DNA from: an uncultured Nocardioidaceae bacterium
Lineage (GTDB): Bacteria; Actinomycetota; Actinomycetes; Propionibacteriales; Nocardioidaceae
DNA length: 64,000 bases
Assembly (NCBI GenBank): GCA_902805845.1
Contig: CADCUI010000066.1
Location: 18,616 to 82,615, forward strand
Direction of reading: 5' to 3'
A program made the position numbers and the translations under genes. Of the stretch, positions 60,161 through 64,000 are shown piece after piece. Within the stretch, counting starts at the first letter, position 1. The number at the start of each line of letters is the position of its first letter. The notes under the pieces are model-generated. The model did not search any database and had not been told where the DNA came from. It saw nothing but the letters and a program-made list of their open reading frames with translations.

Positions 60161-60699
60161 TTACCAGCCTTTCCGACCTTGCGGCGGACGACCTCACCTG
60201 CATAGCGGACGCCCTTGCCCTTGTAGGGCTCTGGCTTGCGCAGCTTGCGGATGTTGGCCGCGACCTCGCCGACGAGCTGCTTGTCGATGCCTGCCACCCC
60301 CAGCCTGGTGGGGCCGTCGACGCTGAAGGTGATGCCCTCCGGGGCGTCGAAGACGATCGAGTGGGAGTAACCGAGCTGGAACTCCAGCTGGGTCGGGCCC
60401 TTGGACAGCACGCGGTAGCCGACGCCGACGATCTCCAGCCGCTTCTCGTAGCCGGCGGTCACTCCGGTGACCATGTTGGCGATCAGCGTGCGGGTGAGCC
60501 CGTGCAGCGAGCGGGACTCCCGCTCGTCGTCCGGCCTGGTCACCGCGATGGCGCCGTCGTCGGAGCGGTCGACCGTGATCGGGGCAGCCACCGTGTGGCT
60601 GAGCGTGCCCTTCGGCCCCTTCACCGTCACGACGCGCTCGTCGAGGCTCACGTCGACACCGGACGGGACCGGGATCGGGAGCTTGCCGATGCGAGACAT
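60157..60699 (-). CDS. rplF: 50S ribosomal protein L6
   Basis: 180 residues in two similar domains, beginning [15 protein letters not shown] and ending [22 protein letters not shown]. The frame is open upstream, but ATG 60699 matches the family start and has GGAGGAGAG about nine bases away. Confidence 0.96.
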   Translation of the reverse strand: MSRIGKLPIPVPSGVDVSLDERVVTVKGPKGTLSHTVAAPITVDRSDDGAIAVTRPDDERESRSLHGLTRTLIANMVTGVTAGYEKRLEIVGVGYRVLSKGPTQLEFQLGYSHSIVFDAPEGITFSVDGPTRLGVAGIDKQLVGEVAANIRKLRKPEPYKGKGVRYAGEVVRRKVGKAGK

Positions 60700-60736
60700 T
60701 CTTGTTCTCTCCTCCTGCTCGATGCCGACGGACGGC

Positions 60737-61156
60737 TCACCAGACGTAGGCGAGGACTTCCCCACCCACGCCCTTCTGGTTGGCCTGGCGGTCGGTCAGC
60801 AGCCCCTGGCTCGTCGAGATGATCGCGATGCCCAGGCCACCGAGCACCTTGGGCAGCCCGCTGGCCTTGGCGTACACGCGCAGCCCGGGCTTGCTGATGC
60901 GCCGGATGCCGGCGATCGAGCGCTCCCGGTTCTGGCCGTACTTCAGCGTGATGGTGAGGGTCCTGCCGACCGCAGAGGCGTCACCGTCGGCGGAAGCCTC
61001 GGCGACGTTGTAGGAGGTGATGTAGCCCTCCTGCTGCAGGATGTCGGCGACCCCGGCCTTCAGCTTGCTGTGCGGCATGGCCACCACGTCGTGGTAGGCC
61101 TGGTTCGCGTTGCGCAGACGGGTCAGCATGTCCGCGATCGGGTCAGTCATCGTCAT
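60737..61156 (-). CDS. rpsH: 30S ribosomal protein S8
   Basis: 139 residues, somewhat long because of a 7-residue acidic insert ([10 protein letters not shown]) between the two domains. The C-terminal block GISIIS-like [19 protein letters not shown] is intact. The start may be ATG 61156 (MTMTD) or 61150 (MTDPIADM). In enteric bacteria S8 autoregulates the spc operon at the rplE region; no comparable site was identified here. Confidence 0.95.
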   Translation of the reverse strand: MTMTDPIADMLTRLRNANQAYHDVVAMPHSKLKAGVADILQQEGYITSYNVAEASADGDASAVGRTLTITLKYGQNRERSIAGIRRISKPGLRVYAKASGLPKVLGGLGIAIISTSQGLLTDRQANQKGVGGEVLAYVW

Positions 61157-61245
61157 GGTCGTCGTCGACCTTTCTCGCCGTGGTTTCGCCGCTGCTGTTC
61201 GGCAGTGGGACCTTCGACGTCAGTGGGGAGTACGGAGGGGGGTGC

Positions 61246-61431
61246 TCACCAGGAGCTCTTGGTCACACCGGGCAGCTCGCCGTGGTGCGCCATGCCCCGC
61301 AGGCAGATGCGGCACAGGCCGAACTTGCGGAACACCGCCCTGGGTCGGCCGCACCGCTGGCAGCGGGTGTAGCCGCGGACCGCGTACTTGGGCTTGCGGG
61401 CCGCTTTGACCTTCAGTCCTGTCTTGGCCAT
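61246..61431 (-). CDS. rpsN: 30S ribosomal protein S14, zinc-binding type Z
   Basis: 61 residues of the zinc-containing form, with Cys24, Cys27, Cys40 and Cys43 (CQRCG and CRICL). Actinobacteria often keep a second, zinc-free S14 elsewhere, repressed by Zur. AAGGAGATC precedes ATG 61431 and directly follows the tandem duplication at 61447-61498. Confidence 0.96.
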   Translation of the reverse strand: MAKTGLKVKAARKPKYAVRGYTRCQRCGRPRAVFRKFGLCRICLRGMAHHGELPGVTKSSW

Positions 61432-61446
61432 GGTCAGATCTCCTTA

Positions 61447-61498
61447 CAGTGCTTCATCATGTTCGCTCCGCACAGTGCTTCATCATGTTCGCTCCGCG
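61447..61498 (-). repeat. 26-bp tandem duplication across the rplE stop codon
   Basis: Units 61447-61472 and 61473-61498 are identical at 25 of 26 bases. The rplE-proximal unit includes the codons for Ala-Glu-Arg-Thr and the stop. In the mRNA each copy creates an ATGATGAAGCACTGT start of a tiny frame (9 and 8 codons), the first overlapping the rplE stop and the second ending just before rpsN. Confidence 0.9.
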
Positions 61499-62091
61499 AA
61501 CGGGAAGCCGAGCTGCCGCAGCAGCGCACGCCCCTCGTCGTCGTTCGTCGCGGTCGTGACGACCGTGATGTCCATACCGCGCGAGCGGTCGAGCCGGTCC
61601 TGGTCGATCTCGTGGAACATGACCTGCTCGGTCAGCCCGAAGGTGTAGTTGCCCTTGCCGTCGAACTGCCGGTCGGACAGCCCGCGGAAGTCACGGATCC
61701 GCGGCAGTGCCAGCGAGAGCAGCCGGTCGAGGAACTCCCACATCCGGTCGCCGCGGAGCGTGACGTGCGCGCCGATCGGCATGCCCTCGCGCAGCTTGAA
61801 CTGGGCGATCGACTTGCGAGCGCGGGTCACCTGCGGCTTCTGGCCGGTGATCACGGTCAGGTCGCGCACGGCGCCCTCGATCAGCTTCGAGTCACGCGCT
61901 GCCTCGCCGACGCCCATGTTGACCACGATCTTGGTCAACCCGGGCACCTGCATGACGTTGGCGTAGCCGAACTGCTCGTGCAGAGCCGGCTTGATCTCGT
62001 CGCGGAACCTCGTCTTGAGCCTGGGCGCCACGCGGGTCGCCGTCGAGACGGGTGCCCCGGTGGCGGTGGTCTCGGGTGCTTCGGCGCTCAT
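61483..62091 (-). CDS. rplE: 50S ribosomal protein L5
   Basis: 202 residues. About 22 extra N-terminal Ala/Thr-rich residues precede the conserved [21 protein letters not shown]. The 5S-rRNA-binding L5 fold follows with [11 protein letters not shown] and ending [18 protein letters not shown] 62091 shares a base with the rplX stop. The stop codon lies in a 26-bp tandem duplication. Confidence 0.96.
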   Translation of the reverse strand: MSAEAPETTATGAPVSTATRVAPRLKTRFRDEIKPALHEQFGYANVMQVPGLTKIVVNMGVGEAARDSKLIEGAVRDLTVITGQKPQVTRARKSIAQFKLREGMPIGAHVTLRGDRMWEFLDRLLSLALPRIRDFRGLSDRQFDGKGNYTFGLTEQVMFHEIDQDRLDRSRGMDITVVTTATNDDEGRALLRQLGFPFAERT

Positions 62092-62471
62092 CAGATCTCC
62101 TCACCGGTCTTGCGGGAGACACGGACGCTGCGCTCCGCGGAGTACGTCGAGCCGTCGGGGCGGCGCTTCTCCACCCCGACCCGCTTGAAGCCCACCCTGG
62201 TGGTGTCCTTGCCGGCCACCAGCATCACGTTGGAGACGTGGATCGCTGCCTCCTGGGTGATGATGCCGCCGGTGTTGCCGGCGCGACCGCCCTGCTGGAG
62301 CACCTTGGTGTGCCGCTTGACGAGGTTGACGCCCTCGACGATGACCCGGTCGGAGTCGCGGAGCACCGAGATGACCTTGCCCTCGGCGCCCTTGTCCTTG
62401 CCGGCGATCACCTTGACGGTGTCGCCCTTCTTGATGTTCAGGCTCTTCTTGCCCTTGCTGTGGTCTGTCAT
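62091..62471 (-). CDS. rplX: 50S ribosomal protein L24
   Basis: 126 residues; the KOW motif [21 protein letters not shown] near residues 13-33 is followed by [11 protein letters not shown]. The protein initiates 50S assembly. It lies three bases after rplN and overlaps rplE by one base. Confidence 0.96.
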   Translation of the reverse strand: MTDHSKGKKSLNIKKGDTVKVIAGKDKGAEGKVISVLRDSDRVIVEGVNLVKRHTKVLQQGGRAGNTGGIITQEAAIHVSNVMLVAGKDTTRVGFKRVGVEKRRPDGSTYSAERSVRVSRKTGEEI

Positions 62472-62474
62472 GGG

Positions 62475-62843
62475 TCAGAGCACCTCCGGCGCGAGCGAGA
62501 TGATCCTCATGAACTTCTTCTCGCGCAGCTCACGGCCGACGGGCCCGAAGATGCGGGTGCCACGGGGCTCCCCGTCGTTCCTCAGGATCACGGCGGCGTT
62601 CTCGTCGAAGCGGATGTAGGAACCGTCCGGGCGGCGCCGCTCCTTCACGGTGCGCACCACGACGGCCTTGACGACATCGCCCTTCTTGACGTTGCCGCCG
62701 GGGATGGCGTCCTTGACGGTGGCCACGATGACGTCACCGATACCGGCGTACCGGCGACCGGAGCCGCCGAGCACCCGGATGCACAAGATCTCCTTGGCAC
62801 CGGTGTTGTCGGCGACCTTGAGTCGCGACTCCTGCTGGATCAT
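62475..62843 (-). CDS. rplN: 50S ribosomal protein L14
   Basis: 122 residues, standard length, starting [18 protein letters not shown] and ending [12 protein letters not shown], with the conserved [15 protein letters not shown] stretch. It is intact, in the usual position between rpsQ and rplX. Confidence 0.97.
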   Translation of the reverse strand: MIQQESRLKVADNTGAKEILCIRVLGGSGRRYAGIGDVIVATVKDAIPGGNVKKGDVVKAVVVRTVKERRRPDGSYIRFDENAAVILRNDGEPRGTRIFGPVGRELREKKFMRIISLAPEVL

Positions 62844-62862
62844 GTGTCTTCTCCCTCGAGCC

Positions 62863-63183
62863 TTACTTGGCCTTCTCGAGGACCTCGACGATGCGCCAGC
62901 GCTTGGTGGCCGACAGCGGCCGGGTCTCCATGATCTGGACCCGGTCGCCGACTCCGCACTGGTTCTGCTCGTCGTGCGCCTTGAGCTTGCTGGTGCGACG
63001 CATGACCTTGCCGTAGAGCCCGTGCTTCACACGGTCCTCGACGAGGACCACCACGGTCTTGTCCATCTTGTCGCTGACGACGAGGCCCTCGCGGACCTTG
63101 CGCCGTGCGCCTCGTCCTGCGGCGGTCTCGCCCGTCTGGCTGACGCTCACGTTGCTGCCCTTCTCGTCTGCTGCCTCGGTCAT
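62863..63183 (-). CDS. rpsQ: 30S ribosomal protein S17
   Basis: 106 residues. About 30 N-terminal residues of low conservation precede the OB-fold core [22 protein letters not shown] with [11 protein letters not shown] and the C-terminal block. ATG 63183 overlaps the rpmC stop by four bases. Confidence 0.96.
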   Translation of the reverse strand: MTEAADEKGSNVSVSQTGETAAGRGARRKVREGLVVSDKMDKTVVVLVEDRVKHGLYGKVMRRTSKLKAHDEQNQCGVGDRVQIMETRPLSATKRWRIVEVLEKAK

Positions 63184-63431
63184 GCCGCACCCCTGTCATC
63201 GGGAGCCTGGTCCGGCGCCTGCCGGATGCCGAGCTCGCGCTCGCGCACCACCGTGTAGATGCGGGCGATGTCCCGCTTGACCGACCGGAGCCGGCCGTGG
63301 CTCTCGAGCTGACCGGTGGCCGACTGGAACCGGAGGTTGAACAGCTCCTCCTTGGCCTCGCGCAGCCTTGTCTCGAGGTCGGCGTTGGTCATGTCGTCGA
63401 GCTCATGGGCCTTGGTCCCCTGGCTTGCCAT
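63180..63431 (-). CDS. rpmC: 50S ribosomal protein L29
   Basis: 83 residues. The two-helix L29 core ([17 protein letters not shown] [18 protein letters not shown], then [14 protein letters not shown]) is followed by a 15-residue Asp/Pro/Ala tail beyond the core. ATG 63431 shares a base with the rplP stop. Confidence 0.95.
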   Translation of the reverse strand: MASQGTKAHELDDMTNADLETRLREAKEELFNLRFQSATGQLESHGRLRSVKRDIARIYTVVRERELGIRQAPDQAPDDRGAA

Positions 63432-63850
63432 CAGAACTCACCCGCCTCTCGCGTGATGAACCGGCACTTCATCGGGAGCTTGTGGATCGCGCGACGCATC
63501 GCCTCACGGGCGACGTCCTCGGTGACCCCGGACAGCTCGAACATCACGCGGCCCGGCTTCACGTTGGCGACCCACCACTCCGGCGAGCCCTTGCCGGAAC
63601 CCATCCGGGTCTCGGCGGGCTTCTTGGTCAGTGGGCGGTCGGGGTAGATGTTGATCCACACCTTGCCGCCACGCTTGATGTGACGGGTCATCGCGATACG
63701 CGCCGACTCGATCTGGCGGTTCGTGACGTAGTGGGCCTCGACGGCCTGGATCCCGAAGTCGCCGAACGCGAGCTCGGTGCCACCCTTGGCCGCACCAGTG
63801 CGCTTGGGGTGGTGCTGCTTGCGGTGCTTGACCCTGCGGGGCATCAACAT
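63431..63850 (-). CDS. rplP: 50S ribosomal protein L16
   Basis: 139 residues, standard length, [17 protein letters not shown] at the start and [14 protein letters not shown] at the end, with the [18 protein letters not shown] block that contacts tRNA. The rpsC stop lies three bases upstream of the start. Confidence 0.97.
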   Translation of the reverse strand: MLMPRRVKHRKQHHPKRTGAAKGGTELAFGDFGIQAVEAHYVTNRQIESARIAMTRHIKRGGKVWINIYPDRPLTKKPAETRMGSGKGSPEWWVANVKPGRVMFELSGVTEDVAREAMRRAIHKLPMKCRFITREAGEF

Positions 63851-63853
63851 GGC

Positions 63854-64000
63854 TCAGGCCTCCCCGGTGGTGGGAACGGTCGTCGCGGTCGGCGCGGCGG
63901 CACCGGCCTCGGCCGGCGCCTGCGGCGCCGTGTCGCCGTCGGCTCCGTCGGCCCGCCCGGAGCGGGTCGGCCGCTCCGTGCGGGTGCTGCGGCTCGGCCG
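63854..64000 (-). CDS. rpsC: 30S ribosomal protein S3, C-terminal end (cut by window edge)
   Basis: Only the last 48 codons are inside the window. They encode a low-complexity tail rich in Ala, Thr, Pro and Arg ending TTVPTTGEA, then TGA at 63856-63854. Assignment rests on its place directly before rplP in the S10 operon and on the disordered C-terminal extension typical of actinobacterial S3. Confidence 0.85.
   Translation of the reverse strand, partial: RPSRSTRTERPTRSGRADGADGDTAPQAPAEAGAAAPTATTVPTTGEA

Noticed and set aside
1..64000. tRNA or rRNA genes, prophage, transposase genes
   Set aside because: None was recognised: no cloverleaf with a TTCGANNC arm, no rRNA blocks and no transposase or phage structural motifs were seen.

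Overview
The window is about 70% GC, densely packed, and uses GTG starts and 4-base start/stop overlaps throughout. Mycothiol S-conjugate amidase, a short Z-prenyl synthase beside a hemolysin III gene, S3 with a disordered tail, zinc-type S14 and DUF4307/DUF1707 proteins all point to a high-GC actinobacterium. A member of the Nocardioidaceae (Nocardioides or a close relative) fits best; that placement is inference from gene content and style.

Layout. 0.2-3.5 kb: sugar ABC transporter (binding lipoprotein and two permeases, no ATPase). 3.7-6.4 kb: coupled run of a spermidine-synthase-like protein, fumarase and a pentapeptide-repeat protein. 6.5-12.7 kb: lysozyme-like secreted protein, PIN-PhoH protein, Z-prenyl synthase, hemolysin III and a BCCT osmolyte carrier. 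13-19 kb: vanadium-haloperoxidase-like protein, thioredoxin, methyltransferase, DUF2236 protein, mca and greA. 19-27.5 kb: ilvA, a MarR/MFS efflux pair, AI-2E-type permease, GlmL-like ATPase, metB and msrA. 27.5-28.5 kb: a decayed spot with a frameshifted acetyltransferase and the tail of an MmyB-type regulator. 28.6-36 kb: DUF1707 protein, secreted lectin-fold protein and a two-gene redox signalling pair (cNMP-domain histidine kinase plus a response-regulator/thioredoxin-reductase fusion). 36-42 kb: a complete oleA-oleBC-oleD set for head-to-head hydrocarbons, then GtrA and a phosphatidylcholine-synthase-like enzyme. 43-46 kb: M6 metalloprotease. 46-51 kb: six coupled genes (UbiA prenyltransferase, geranylgeranyl-reductase-like enzyme, type III polyketide synthase, ICMT-family methyltransferase, FAD oxidoreductase, IPP isomerase), predicted to make a prenylated, methylated phenolic lipid. 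51-56 kb: GH2 enzyme, TauE/SafE, cystathionine beta-synthase and map. 56.4-64 kb: adk, secY and the spc/S10 ribosomal operon back to the end of rpsC.

Beyond the genes, four patterns stand out. A 22-bp unit (GGGCGGGTCGG then CCAGACATCGT) recurs as short tandem or inverted arrays at seven gene boundaries. A second, longer repeat occurs twice and shows compensatory base changes, suggesting a structured, possibly pseudoknotted RNA. At least ten genes have TAnnnT 6-7 bases before the start codon, the signature of leaderless transcripts. The prenyl-polyketide operon looks like an uncharacterised hybrid pathway.

Metabolic links: metB and cbs belong to transsulfuration and msrA to methionine repair. 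idi supplies prenyl precursors that the UbiA and reductase genes would use. mca, msrA, thioredoxin and the thioredoxin-reductase-like fusion give the region a thiol/redox flavour.
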